A stretch of 64,000 nucleotides of DNA from Datnioides undecimradiatus (taxonomy: Eukaryota; Chordata; Actinopteri; Lobotiformes; Datnioididae): contig WARS01000031.1 of the NCBI GenBank assembly GCA_008933995.1, forward strand, positions 958,001 through 1,022,000, given 5' to 3'. The notes under the pieces are model-generated. The model worked only from the letters and a program-made list of their open reading frames with translations. It was not told the DNA's origin and ran no database searches. Positions 11,277-22,829 of this stretch are shown here, piece after piece. Positions within the stretch are counted from its first letter, which is position 1, and every line of letters starts with the position of its first letter. Position numbers and translations under genes: made by a program.

Positions 11277-14200
11277 CTGGGTGGATGGACATGATCACTC
11301 ACTCACAGACAGGATTAACCCCCCCAACTGCATCTGTCTTTGCTGTCCTGTTTCTAATCTCTGTCTCCTGGCCTCTGCCTGTCTTCCTGCCTCAGATTGT
11401 CTCTATCCCACAGTGCTCATGTCCATGTCACAGTGGTGTTAAGTCTAGACAAAGCAGGCAGTAGCCCAAATTCTTAAGACTGCTATTTACCGAGCAGGCT
11501 TTCACAGCACTGAGGGATTTTGTCGGAACCATGCAGGGTTGTGCTGTAAAAGCACAACTTGGTCTATCACAACAGTATCAAACTATGTCGGGTAATTGTA
11601 ACCCTTTTGAAATCTTCAACTAATACTTCTATTCTTTTTGCATCCGATGGTATGCGAGGGAACAAAAGAAAAAGGAAAGGAAATTATTTATAATAAGCTC
11701 AAACAATCCTTATTCTGCATGTGTCAATTTTCTTCCATAAGTTAATGATAAGGCTGTATAATTATTACTTTAAAATGCACGACATGATCAAAGTTCCTGG
11801 GCTTGCCTTTCTCAGAAAAAGAGAGGACAATCGTTTGACTGTTCATGGCATTTAAACAGGTCCCATTATAGTTTCTAAGACTCTGTGATCAGACACGTGT
11901 TATCTGTGCTGTTACTGAAAATGCAAAAGTGCTTAATTTTAATGTCTATTTGCTGCCAGTGAATCAGACTGCTGCACAGCAAATCCAGTGATCTTTCTCC
12001 ACTAAACATAAAATGGAAATGAACAGTGTCTGAAAGCTCTTTAATCTGACTTAAATATTCTTGTAAAAAACAGTCCTTTCCTTTGATTTTCTTCTAATCA
12101 AATTTTAGATACACTCTGGCTCTGTTGATCTCTAATGATTTTCCTTGTTACTGAACCTTGGTGTCACATAAAAAAACCACCCCTTAGCACATTTATTCAA
12201 ATGGCAAAACTTTGCTTCTATACCATGCATGTGTCATATAAAAAGAGAGACAATCTTAATTTTATCAATGCCATGACATGACAAAGGGATGATCATGAAA
12301 GAAAAGTCAAATGTAAGGTGACTACTCACTGAATATTATCTAAAAATAACATTTTGTTTATTTTGTTTAGGGAAAATAAAAAAAATCATTTGAATCATTG
12401 GTCTGACTAAATGTAAAGCGAGGTTGACTACTACTAAGTACAAAAACACATTATAAATACATTCGATATATAAATGCATGGACACACAGAGAGAATCTAT
12501 AAAATGGTTCCACTGCGATATGCAGCGCTAACTTCAAAGCTTGTTCAGTTCATTGCCACGGTCGTTTAACTTCCTGTGGTGCGGGGCTCACACCACCACA
12601 CTGACATGCATTTCAACCAGCACCATAACACACCAGCACTGCCCACTCCGGCTGCACTATTCACACCAGCTAAAGCTTTTAGGGTCCCAACGGACACACA
12701 GAACAGTGTCATGCTGAGCTGCTTTGATAGAGACAGCTTACGTTCTATCACAGGCAAAATGGGTTGGGAGGGATGGAGAAAAAAAACTGACAAAACACTA
12801 CATCAAAGTGTGGAGGCAGAACAGAACTCTCATGTGACCCAGTCGTTTGCTGTCTCACACGTGCATGCATACAGTGCACATCACATGCGCACGGCTCACA
12901 CGCAGGCTTTGTTGTTGTGCATTTTGTTATGAATATTCCAAGGTGATATGATTCCTCATTACTGTCCCAGAGACTTGTTTTTATGGCAACTGGGTCACCA
13001 GGAAAATTGTGTGTTGCTTTCCTTGCTCTTCTGGAGTTATTAATGACCAGTGCAGAGCAAAAAAAAAAAGATCCACGGCCACAAACTTAGTAACATCCTG
13101 CATTATGACCCTGTTGTTTCTTTATATTTCACTTTTCAATGTAATTTGTAATAGATTCTTTGAAAAAACTACACTACACACTACACACTTTGAAAAAGTG
13201 TAGTTATCACCTATTCTAAGCTAAATGGGTAGCATCCATAAAAATCTCACAATTTAAACAAAAATCAAATAATGATTAGTTTGTTCGTATTCAGCAGCCT
13301 GCTGAGAGGCTTGTTCCAGCTCCTTTATGTCCAATACGGGACAAGACATTGTGTCTCTGTGTGAACAGGTGCTAAGTTGCCCAATAGGAGGCATTATAAT
13401 GGTTATTATATTGGTTATTATATTGATTGTTTTCCAACAAGCAGAAAAACAGTGGGGAAAAATACATTCAGTTTGTCATTTTATGTAAAATACTGAAAAC
13501 AATCACAGTAACACAACCCGAGGACTAATTATCTTTAATTCAAAGCCCAACATAAGCAGCATACATTTGTATCCCTCTGCAAATGCTTCCCTCCGGGGAT
13601 GCGCCACCTGTCTGGCTCTCCCCGGCAGTCTCCACTTGTCAGATGTTCCACCCATGATACAGGAACTAATTGGGCATGAAGGTGACAAACCAAGAGGCAT
13701 CCTGTACAAGCCCTCTGCAACACACACCTGTCATAACGAAGCTAAATTCAACAATATGGCAGGTAAAGTAACCAAGGCTGTGCAAAGAAGAGCTTGTCAA
13801 ACTAATAAAACCAAATAAGCGATCCTGAAAAAGTGAACGTGGATGTGTGCGTACCGATAAAAACATCAGACCGATTTTATATTTTAAATCCAGCATGGAA
13901 ATTCGTGTTAAGCCCTCATTTTTTTAACAAATATCAGGAGTGTAGAGAGCGGCACTACAGAGGCACTGCGAAGAATTAAGTTTAATATGAGCCCATGAAG
14001 TTCAGCAAAATCTGACCTGACCTCCCTCAGTGATGTCCCAGCACACTCCACTGAAGTCCTCCTCCAACAGACTGCGAGAGTCAAAACAGAGGTTATTTAA
14101 TCAAACAAGTGACGCGGTAATAGAACTTGCAGGAAGCCGTCATCCACACCTCTTCCTGCAGCTTTCTTTTGAACCCCTGACAGTCTTTGTAAACAAAATG

Positions 14201-15797
14201 TCTGAGGTGTGAATGTTGAGTGTAGATTACTTAAGATTTATGTGTTCCAAACAAAACAATATTGCAGCATCAAATATTCATAGTCATCTGTGATCAGCAC
14301 ACACCGCCACTGATCCATATGGAAAATGCAGCTGCCAGTAACACAGACCTGATCCATTGGCAGGAGCAGAAATAAGAGTGAGGAACGTCGAGTGCGGGAG
14401 CAATTTGCAATCACATGGAGAAAATATATGAATTTCCTGGAGTGGATTGTGAAGGTGAAAGATGTTGTGCCCACGTGAAATTGGAAGCAGACACAACTCT
14501 TACATAAATATGATCCTTAGACAAGTGGCTTTCTCTGTCCTGACAGCTTATTTTCTGGGCAGACAGATGAGCGATGTTTCAATGGGTGTGACAGGAAGAG
14601 AGTGTCTGACAGTGGTTTTCTGTTTTTTTTTTTTTTCTTTCCTCGATGCCATGAGGACAAGAGAAGCTTTTCTACAGAGTGGATTGAGAGAGGGAGAGGA
14701 TATGTTAAGTGATGGAGAGAGGTTTTCTGATTGAAAGAGATTTTTAGAGGAGGACGTATTTTGGAAAGAGGTTAAGCAAAAGTGGGAATGGCGCTCAGGG
14801 GTTTGGCAGCAAGCCACAAGGATCCTCTCCAGTTTGCCACCATTTTCTTTTAGACCAAAAATCTGATTAAAATTCCTTTTCACTGTGAGCTGTATTATTC
14901 TGTAGAAGATGGCTGTTGGGTGTATATATATATATATATAAAAATATGAACCTCTGTGAGTGCTCCTCTGTAAATGCTATATATAGCTATATTTTCAAGG
15001 TTCAAACAAGAAAATTTCAGGTTTCACATTCCAGACTAGTCTCTACATGAGCCCCTTTCTATCAGCCTTGAAACAAGGTCCAGTTGTAATAATAGTTTGA
15101 CTCATTCTTATAGATAATGCATTTATTTGTTTGTTGGTTGTCTTTCCAAACACTCAAGGTCACCGCAACATTAAACTAAAAGCATCAAGCCATCATGACA
15201 AATTGTTTAAAGCACAACTCATATAGCAGTTGAAGACTGTTGCCACTGTCATGAACATGTAACCACAGAAGAAAGAGAAAAGTCTCATCAGCGTAAATAG
15301 GTCAGATTGGACTTGTCTGCATGGAGACATTATTTTAATGTTCTTATAGAGTTTTAAATGAGGTACCAATGTGCTTTGCTGCTGTGAATCTATGCCACCT
15401 GCTGATACAGAGACTGAATATTGTTCAACAACTTTCTATAAGTGACGAAATATATTTGTTGTAAATTCCCTCCGGACGACATCCCTAGGGACCTTTTTCA
15501 CATCCGACATATTGATTGGAATGCAAGCACAGCTGTAAATAATAACATTCATCATAGCTGCACACCATTTGGATGTAGAGGTTTCAGGGTCCTGGTATTA
15601 CACATGCTGATTTAGTGGCATAGATCTTGAAGGGGAATGTTGGTGTTTTTCCCCCTGCACCCTGTTTTGGTGTCCAAATGGCTTTTTCAGAGTTTTTCAG
15701 TGTCAGAGATTGGTCCAGTACTGAGCTAGCCTTTAGCCAGATTAACCAGGCTACAATGCTCCATGTCTGCTGTGAAGGAAAAACCTTTTTCTTTCGT
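11277..15797. other. Non-coding stretch
   Basis: No supported gene or recognised transposon. An exceptionally strong pyrimidine tract plus AG ends at about 11395 (TCTTCCTGCCTCAG) but has no matching donor. Frames around 13567-13818 (+) and 13503-13727 (-) are open on both strands with no motif. There is a T run at about 14623-14636 and a short TA tract at 14923-14941. Confidence 0.5.
14923..14941 (+). repeat. (TA)n microsatellite
   Basis: About nine TA units, immediately followed by AAAATATG. Confidence 0.9.
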
Positions 15798-15799
15798 AT

Positions 15800-15990
15800 A
15801 ATCTAACACGACCGTGGTTTAGTTTGGTTAGGTATAGGTTTAATGTTACTTGGTTAGGGTTGGAGAAAGATTGTGGGTCTGTTTGGAAAAAATATTTGGT
15901 TATTGTTCGGGTATCAAAGTTTGAGTTTGCCGAATCCAACTTTGATGGTCGGTTGTTTTGTGTCAAAATCTGACTGCCTTTCTCTGCTCT
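15800..15990 (+). repeat. Teleost dispersed repeat (TTTGGTTAGG family)
   Basis: The phrases AGTTTGGTTAGGTATAGGTT, TACTTGGTTAGGGTTGG and AAAGATTGTGGGTCTG follow one another as in a common dispersed repeat of percomorph fishes, whose core is GGTTAGGTTTAGG...ACTTGGTTAGGGTTAGG...AAAGATC. It is moderately diverged. Edges are uncertain. The 122-residue minus-strand frame across it (15751-16119) is a by-product. Confidence 0.65.
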
Positions 15991-16354
15991 CTGCCTAACT
16001 TTGCCTTTGAAGGATTTATCAGTGGATAATGGGATAGTCATTAGATAGACATGTATATTAGAGTATTGATTTACAGTCCACGTGAAGTGCATTTGTATTA
16101 GATTTCTCAGATGAGACATCAGAATAGACAGTCTATGTCTTATTTTATCACAGATTTATAGTATGACCATGTCACCTGACTTCTCTTGAGTTTACAGTCA
16201 CTTGTTTGAATCTGAATACTTTCATTTGTACTGTAATGTTTAGTCTACACTGCAAAGCTCCTTATGAAGAGATGGATTGTTTACATAGCTTTTACTTAGT
16301 TTCTTGATTGCTCGATATGTAATATGGTGATATTGTTCGTAAAGGATATACGTA

Positions 16355-16573
16355 CACTGTTGCCCATAAAGTTGGAATAAAATATTTTTTTTACTTTTCT
16401 TAATAAATAATAAATAATTGTGACAATGTGATTTATTCTTGATAGATAAAGTGTATATCTTCTCAAAACTCATCATTGCACCCAGTCAAAAGTGGTTACT
16501 GATGTGTAGACATAGGAAGAAAAAGAGGAATGTGTCTGAAAACAAAATTATTCCAACTTAATGGGCAACAGTG
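16355..16573. mobile_element. Tc1/mariner-type MITE with TA duplication
   Basis: A 219-bp element with terminal inverted repeats of about 26 bp. The left end is CACTGTTGCCCATAAAG then TTGGAATAA (16355-16380). The right end read on the other strand is CACTGTTGCCCATTAAG then TTGGAATAA (16548-16573). One mismatch separates the two. TA flanks both sides (16353-16354 and 16574-16575), the signature of the Tc1/mariner superfamily. The interior is AT-rich and non-coding, so it is non-autonomous. Its right TA is also the first unit of the microsatellite that follows. Confidence 0.88.
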
Positions 16574-16598
16574 TATATATATATATATATATATATCA

Positions 16599-16655
<57 letters not shown>

Positions 16656-16661
16656 CACACA
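16574..16661 (+). repeat. Compound (TA)n(CA)n microsatellite
   Basis: About 11 TA units, a CA interruption near 16597, about 8 more AT units, then about 23 AC units with one CG near 16649. The tract begins at the target-site TA of the adjacent MITE. Either the MITE inserted into a TA tract or the duplication seeded it. Frames on both strands through it encode IY/TH repeats and are not genes. Confidence 0.95.
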
Positions 16662-17249
16662 ATATGTGGATCCTCTATGACCTGCTGTGATACTGGCGAT
16701 ACTGGCACTTAGTGTCTTTAAGACTAATTATAATCCACTGGCAGGTAACTGCTTTACATCACTTTCTGCACATTCATTTATAAAGATATGTTTAACAACA
16801 CTGTTTTAGTGAAAGTCATAGACACAAATGTGTTCGTTAAAATGAACAGCTTGATATAATGCAAAGGAAGTAAAACAGAATGAAATAAAAATAGAATCTC
16901 AACATTAAAACAAACATGCAACAAGTAAGTCTAATGTACAATATATTCGCTTCATAAAGCATCTTTACTCTTCACTACAGGCTTCTTTTTTCTTGTAACT
17001 ATTTCTGGTATAATTAAATTAATGTAATTTAAAGTAAAGTGTATCAAATTTTAAGATAGCTCATGTACTTACCCCTTAATTTCACTTCATTTTATTTTGA
17101 TGGCCAAAAATTTTTTTCAAGTATATTATAACCTTTAATAATAATTTCTCAGTTACCATTGCTGTGGGTGCTATTTTGAGTTCTGTCCCCACTGGTAACA
17201 TAATGAACCAGATGTGCCCCCCTCGTTCATCTGCCATCCCTCCATTTAG

Positions 17250-17336
17250 GACCTGGACCAAGACACTGTCCAAGCAAGACTTGGACCTAGATCTCACATG
17301 ATGCTACTAGCCGATCAGATCCATGCATTCCTACAG
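17250..17336 (+). other. Candidate 87-nt symmetric exon, unrecognised
   Basis: A strong 3' splice site (CGTTCATCTGCCATCCCTCC then ATTTAG, ending 17249) and a strong 5' splice site (TTCCTACAG then GTGAGC at 17337) frame exactly 87 nt, 29 codons. The segment is open in phase 0 at both ends. The peptide includes DLDQDTVQARLGPRS and then HMMLLADQIHAFLQ. It has balanced composition and no low complexity, and it stands in AT-rich sequence. I do not recognise the protein. No partner exon in a compatible phase was established. A CA tract begins 7 nt after the donor. The minus-strand frame over the same bases (17082-17297) has no splice support. Confidence 0.33.
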
Positions 17337-17343
17337 GTGAGCA

Positions 17344-17360
17344 ACACACACACACACACA
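17344..17360 (+). repeat. Short (AC)n tract
   Basis: About eight AC units, directly downstream of the donor site of the exon candidate at 17250-17336. Confidence 0.85.
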
Positions 17361-18719
17361 TGCAGGGGACAATGAGACAAGGGACCACAGTCAGATAAAT
17401 TAGTGAGTCAAAGAAAAGTAATTTCACTTTTCACAGAAAAGTGGACAGTGAAAAACAGACTCTTTAATCAAGATTCGACAGACATGTTCATTCTTCCAAC
17501 GGGCAGTTTAAAATCAGACACTGACTGTAGCCATCAATGGATTAACTTCACAGCTCCCAGAATCAATACACATTTAGAGAGACACCACTGGTCACCCCTC
17601 ACAGGAAACATATCTGCTTATATCCTCAGCTGAAACCAGACCCAGCTGCATATTTTAAAGATATTGCTTAGCGTTAGTGGATTCTATGAACTGTTCACAC
17701 TTTAACTGGCTCAAAAACTGTTGTCTGCCCATTGACCTCACAGGGGGTGGGGGAGCAGTAGTAACCTTTTGTGCGCTTCAACTGGCCTGATTTAAAATTA
17801 ATGTGGGCTAGTCTTTTGCTTTAATAGACAAGAGGCTATTGACGTTTACTTTTCACATTATCTTGACGTGATCTGGATGAGCAATGAGAGTCATTTCAAT
17901 GCAGGATGAACCGAGCAATCATACATTTTAATAAACGATTCTGTCAAATGCTTGGTTTGAGAAGAATGCCTTTGAAACTGTAGATATGCATCAAGGGAAA
18001 ATGACTAAGCCAGCAGCCTAACCCAGTGTTGCTGAAACAGGAAAAATACCCTGTTAGTAATTTAGAATGTGAACAGTTTGTTAGAATCTGAAAACGATGG
18101 CAGTAGAATAATTATTGTTGACAAGTCGATTGATAGAGTGTTGGGCTGCTGACAAATTGCAATAACAAATTCCTGTTTCTGTCAGCCACTTTTGTGTATT
18201 ACCATTTCCTTTTATATGAACAGAACATTTTTAACATAAAAATTGACATTTGAATTGATGCAATCTGTCACTTACAATATATTTCCTGTTTCATTGTCAA
18301 ATTTAAAGATCTGCACGGATGGCATTTTGATAAAAAAAAAAAGAGATGTACCTGTTTTATAAAGGAATAGTTGATAATATGAATGTCACTGTCATGGCTT
18401 TAAGTAAGAAGAATGGACTTTGCTGTACATTTGAGATTATTGTCGCACACCAAACACAGACAGACGATCTGCAAAAACGTGTCACACCCTCAGTATACCC
18501 TCTCACACAGTCCTTTAGTAATTTCAGCACTTTACCAAGCAACAAAGACTACTGCTTCTGTTCGTTATTCAACCAATCATGTTAATGACTTGCCTTAATG
18601 ACCGCGACTGTTTGTTTAAAATGTCACAAGTGATTGTTTGAAAAGTTTCCTGGAAAATGCGTCAATTCACTGAAGTGTGTAGCAAACTAGAAATACAATG
18701 TTCTGAGGAATTTAAATAA
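17361..18719. other. Non-coding stretch
   Basis: Nothing identified beyond background AT-rich sequence. Short frames at 17403-17633 and 18346-18598 carry no motif. Confidence 0.5.
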
Positions 18720-18886
18720 CACTGGGTAACAAAAAAAAAATGTGTAAGTTGGTATGTTTTTTCAACTGAATTAGGACCATTTTGCACCGCTGAATCCAAA
18801 AATGACATCCATTTTTCTCAATCAGGCCAGGTTTTTATGCAAATTTTGATTTTGAAAAATCCGATCTTCTGACTAAATTGATTACA

Positions 18887-19372
18887 TTATTGTGACATTA
18901 TCAGTTGATTTTCGTTAATATTTCTCATCCAAAAAAGGTTTCGGTCCTGTAGCTCACTGTGATGAGCTACAGGACCAAAACCTGTAGGAGGAGGAGCTAC
19001 ACGACATGCTGATTCAAGATCAGGATACTTGAGGCTGCTTTGGTTCTTTCTGTTGATCCCAGTCACATCAGTAGCGCAGAAGTAGCAGTCAGTGACATGG
19101 TTTGTCGGCTCCCTCCAAACCATGGGAATTCCAAACTTCAGACAACTCTTCTTGCCTTTGGTCCACTGACGCAGATACTTGGTGCATGACTTGCATACCA
19201 TGTGTGGCACCCAAGCTTTATCCTGGTCACCAAGTTTAACACCACAATAAGCATGGTAAGCACGCTTTATGAAACTTGTGACTAGATTCCTGTTAGGAAC
19301 AATGGTGTATTCACCGCAGATGTATCAGAATACGTCAGGCTTATTTTTGCAAGATCTTCTAGTCGAAGCCAT
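18887..19372 (-). pseudogene. N-terminal fragment of transposon-encoded Cys-rich protein
   Basis: The frame starts at ATG 19372-19370 (MASTRRSCKNKPDVF). A TGA at codon 16 (19327-19325) interrupts it, at a point where the following YICGEYT suggests a lost Cys codon. It then continues through SFIKRAYHAYCGVKLGDQDK, HMVCKSCTKYLRQWTKGKK, FGIPMVWREPTNHVTDCYFC and GINRKNQSSLKYPDL. The paired cysteines (CYFC, CKSC, possible ICG) look like metal-binding knuckles. I recognise the segment IPMVWREP.NH..DCYFC...VTG...KN as a block repeated in many uncharacterised fish and invertebrate proteins. That fits a protein of a high-copy DNA transposon. The similarity ends near 18983, where the hairpin takes over; after that the frame reads inverted-repeat sequence and then non-homologous residues. 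It is broken and truncated. Confidence 0.75.
18937..18982. repeat. 20-bp hairpin at the deletion junction
   Basis: Left arm GGTTTCGGTCCTGTAGCTCA (18937-18956), 6-base loop, right arm TGAGCTACAGGACCAAAACC (18963-18982), 19 of 20 pairs. On the minus strand the right arm is translated in frame as part of the transposon ORF (GFGPVAH). The left arm is its inverted copy (SELQDRN). This is what a template switch or fold-back repair would leave at a deletion end. Confidence 0.85.
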
Positions 19373-19651
19373 TTCATTCACTTGTAATATAAACAAAAAC
19401 AATTAGTCATAAGCTGGCACATGCAAAATCTTCAGAAATCGTTTATTGCAAGAAATGTAAAAGAATTTTGCATCATATGACGTGAAAATACCCGTACATG
19501 TAAACAAAAACGTCAAAAAACAAATGTAGCTTAGTTCAGAAAGTTGACCTGATTGAGCAAAACCAATGTGATTTTTGGATTCAGCACATCAAAATTATTC
19601 TAAATCAGCTAAAAAAAACTTAAACAATAAATTTGGTGTTGACCAGTGTAA

Positions 19652-22600
19652 TCAGTTTCAGAGTTTAAAAATTATAATTAAGTATGCGATAGTGAAGTTC
19701 ATGTTTGGTGCCTCAGTGAGGTGGAGGTTTCCCGTTTGTGTGAGTGAGATTTGACTCCACAGCATAGAGAGCAAAGATCAGAACAGGGTGTCTGAGGGTA
19801 CCGCGTTGAGCTTCCTCCCTCGCTTCACTTGTTGAGTCATGACAGGGAGAAGCAAAGGAGCATATTCAAATATTTATTTTTCTTTACTTGAAAGATCTGC
19901 CAAGAACACTTCAGCAGTCTCCGATGGATTCATTAGGCAAGCAGACTATTGTTTTCATGGGAAATCCTTTTTTCTCTCTCTCTTTCTTTCTTTTACAATT
20001 TCAATAAACAAAACTGGCGTCTGAAAAAAAGCTGTTAATTCTATTATATATATATGAAAAAAATGTTCACTCATTAATATTTTAATTGTGGATTTAATTA
20101 ATTAAATTTATATTTTCATTTAGTTTTAACACATACAATCTGATACACCAGGAACAATGACCGAAACAAGATTACCCAATAAATGCAACAAACTTTAAAA
20201 CATTTCGAAAATGTACAAATGCTATCAAAATACTTAAGCGAAACAACATCAACACTGGTGTTGATGTTATTGACATAAAGTGCTCCCATAATGAGGACCT
20301 GAGCGCCCCCAAAGGGACAATTAGGAGCAATGAGAGAGTTATGCTGACATGGCTGATCTGTAGAATAATTAACACCTCTGCCCTTCGTGTTATCCCTGAG
20401 GAGAGACCTTCTTCACCACACTGGTGCGTAAGGCTGATGGAAACTTTTACGCAGCTTTAATAAACATGCACACGGCCACATCGTTCATCAGCAGACACAA
20501 TGAAGTAATTCAAGATGCTCATGTTTAACATATTAATTGCCTGTAAGTGCAATATAGAGTTACATGTGGAGTGAACGTTCTGGGGAATTCTGCTAAATAT
20601 ACTTGTAGTCAGTCATAGTTTCACCAATTTAGGGGCTGGGGTACACATAAAGAGAGTTTGGCTTCATCAGATGCTTAATATTTGTTGTTTTCTTTTTAGT
20701 TTATTTCCATTTCCAGTTGTTTTATATGAAAATACAGTACATTTGCCATCAGTCTGTTGGGTTTTTTGCAGTTATTTTTATAATTACTCTCTCCTGTCTG
20801 CCTGTGTGGTAAATCAGCAGCAAGTAATGACTCAGCAATTCATTGACATTTGCTCAAAATTAGGTGTGTACTTTCTAATCAATATGGCAAATGCTTGAGA
20901 GGGGTCCAAGTTCAGACTCCATCTCTGTCTGGAGACTCTCTGCCTCCAGTCCAGCCAGTCAATGCTGACTCCATTCCCCAGGCACTGTTAGTCACCTCTC
21001 AGTATGACGTAGTATTCAATGCCTAAGTAATGAAAAGTACTTCCAAGGCCATTAAATTAAACTTGACTGTTTGAAGGCATGAAAAGCTGTTTGAACAACA
21101 TGATGGATAACTGAAATGTCACAAACACAGTTTGCCTTCAGCAAAGTTACTTGCTTAAATCAGTCACCTCATTCTCCAAATGGTGCCTCTGGAAATGCTA
21201 AGAAGTCATTGCAATACTTAGTGTATATGTATTAGCCTTCCACCTAACACGTAGTGTACAGGTAACATTTTCGGTGGTTTTTAGTGACATTTAAAATGAT
21301 GCCTGCAATTTTTGTAATGAAATTGCAATATAAATGCAATCACTATCCATTAAAGCTACTGAGAAAATATATGTACTTTTCTTTTGGTCATTAGTAAAGA
21401 TTGAAAAGTCTGAAATTGCAGGTTTTTGAAATATAAAGACCTAACTAATAACATCCATCTTCAACAACATCTTCCATCTTCAATGTGACTGAATAGCGTA
21501 AAAAAAATTCACAGAAAAAAACCAAAAAAGTTATTTAAAAAATATCACATGCCAATCAAACCAACACGCATCGCTAAAGGAAACTTAAGTCTGCCATGCC
21601 TGAGACTAGCTGATTTCATCAAAGCTAGCGGCCACGTCATTGGACTATAATTTAATAATAATCTTCATGAAATTATCTTCATGAAATCAGAAAACTACAT
21701 TTTTTTTAATGTAAAAGTAACAAGTAATCTGTTCCTTAGTATCTGTTCCTTATTTTGCATTTTGTATCCTTCTCAACACTGGGCAATATATGACAATAGT
21801 GTGGTAAACAAAACTTACTCTTGGAAATATAGAAAACTGTTACAATGCCCAATAAGTTCATTATTCTTTTTTTTATTATTTGGGGGGGAAAAATGTTTCT
21901 TAGTCATTGAATAAAAGTAGGAAGAATTAACCGAGCTCTAGAATAGAGGAAATCTTTTCATGGCGTAATAGTTAACAAGAATAGGCCATGGTATGATGAT
22001 ATGCATAACAGAAAAGAACAGACCCTCTTCCCCCAGGTACCCAATGACTCCTTGTCAGTTTAGCAAATTATATTTTCATTATTTTCTTTTCATTCCACTT
22101 ATTAGGATGATTGGAAAATTAATGAAGGATATATACACGCAATACAAATTTGCCGTGAAGCACTTTTTTTTTTTTCTCTGCTGATCACAATCCTCTTGAA
22201 GAATAGAGTGAGAAACGGGGGAATAGGAGAGAAAGATACAGTGAGAGGGTGTGTGTGCGGGGAGGGGCTGGCAAAGGGAAAAGTTGTGGGGTGAGTTAAG
22301 AGGACCCTTGGCAGCAGCTTTAAGAGTCATAGATAAAAGTGAGGAGGTAATGTGACTAGGCTGAGCAGGTGAGGAGCACTGAGATCAGCCTAGAGGAGAG
22401 ATAATTACACAGAAGCACAGGGATTACCATGATTCTAGATGAAGTGGAAAAGCCATGCAAAGCATATTATTATGATGAGAGGAAGTAGAACTAGATCTGT
22501 ATATAATTTATCCTCTGTGGCAGCATGAGAGGGGAGGATTGAGGAACTTATTTATCCCTGGAGGAGTTCAAGGTATTTAGGCCAAAATAACAAGCATGGA

Positions 22601-22829
22601 GACATCAAAGGGTGTGAGGCTACAGACAGGGCTCCAACCTTGCCAAATACCATGATGGCCACATGATCAGTAAACAGATCTATTAAACAGTGAGATCACT
22701 CACTCATTCTACATATTCTTTTTCTGAAAAGTAGATAAATAAGAAGTTATGAGATAAAATAGAAATGTTTCAAGACTGGGTCTATAACAAGCGAAAAACC
22801 CTTACCTGATTTAAACTGGTCTGCCATCA
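19652..22829. other. Non-coding stretch
   Basis: No gene or recognised element. It contains an 11-bp-arm hairpin (AACATCAACAC / GTGTTGATGTT at 20245-20268), a 14-bp tandem duplication of ATCTTCATGAAATT (21661-21688), a T run at about 22163-22175 and a purine-rich patch at about 22195-22310. Frames on either strand are short and without motif. Confidence 0.5.
20245..20268. repeat. 24-bp near-perfect palindrome
   Basis: Arms AACATCAACAC and GTGTTGATGTT separated by TG. No relation to a neighbouring element is seen. Confidence 0.7.

Larger units (their letters stand above)
18720..19648 (-). mobile_element. DNA transposon, internally deleted, 103-110 bp TIRs
   Basis: The element begins CACTGGGTAACA at 18720 and ends ...GACCAGTG at 19648. 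The end read on the other strand starts CACTGGTCAACA. The inverted repeats run about 110 bp (18720-18829) and 103 bp (19546-19648). They include a well-preserved block GCTGAATCCAAAAAT and CTCAATCAGG on both sides, and are imperfect elsewhere through indels and substitutions. TAA flanks both ends (18717-18719 and 19649-19651), consistent with a 3-bp target duplication. CACTG termini with a 3-bp duplication suggest the CACTA/EnSpm (CMC) group, but I did not confirm this. Inside lies a minus-strand fragment of a conserved cysteine-rich ORF (18887-19372). The rest of the gene is missing, so the copy is a non-autonomous deletion derivative. Confidence 0.85.

Noticed and set aside
11382-11460. Possible exon after the strong acceptor TCTTCCTGCCTCAG
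   Set aside because: No GT donor within a reasonable distance in an open frame.
13567-13818. Possible exon ending ATATGGCAG/GTAAAG
   Set aside because: 134 nt with a mediocre acceptor, and both strands are open over the same bases. Not better than chance.
16496-16712. Open frames on both strands with IY and TH/CV repeats
   Set aside because: Pure product of the TA/CA microsatellite and the MITE end.
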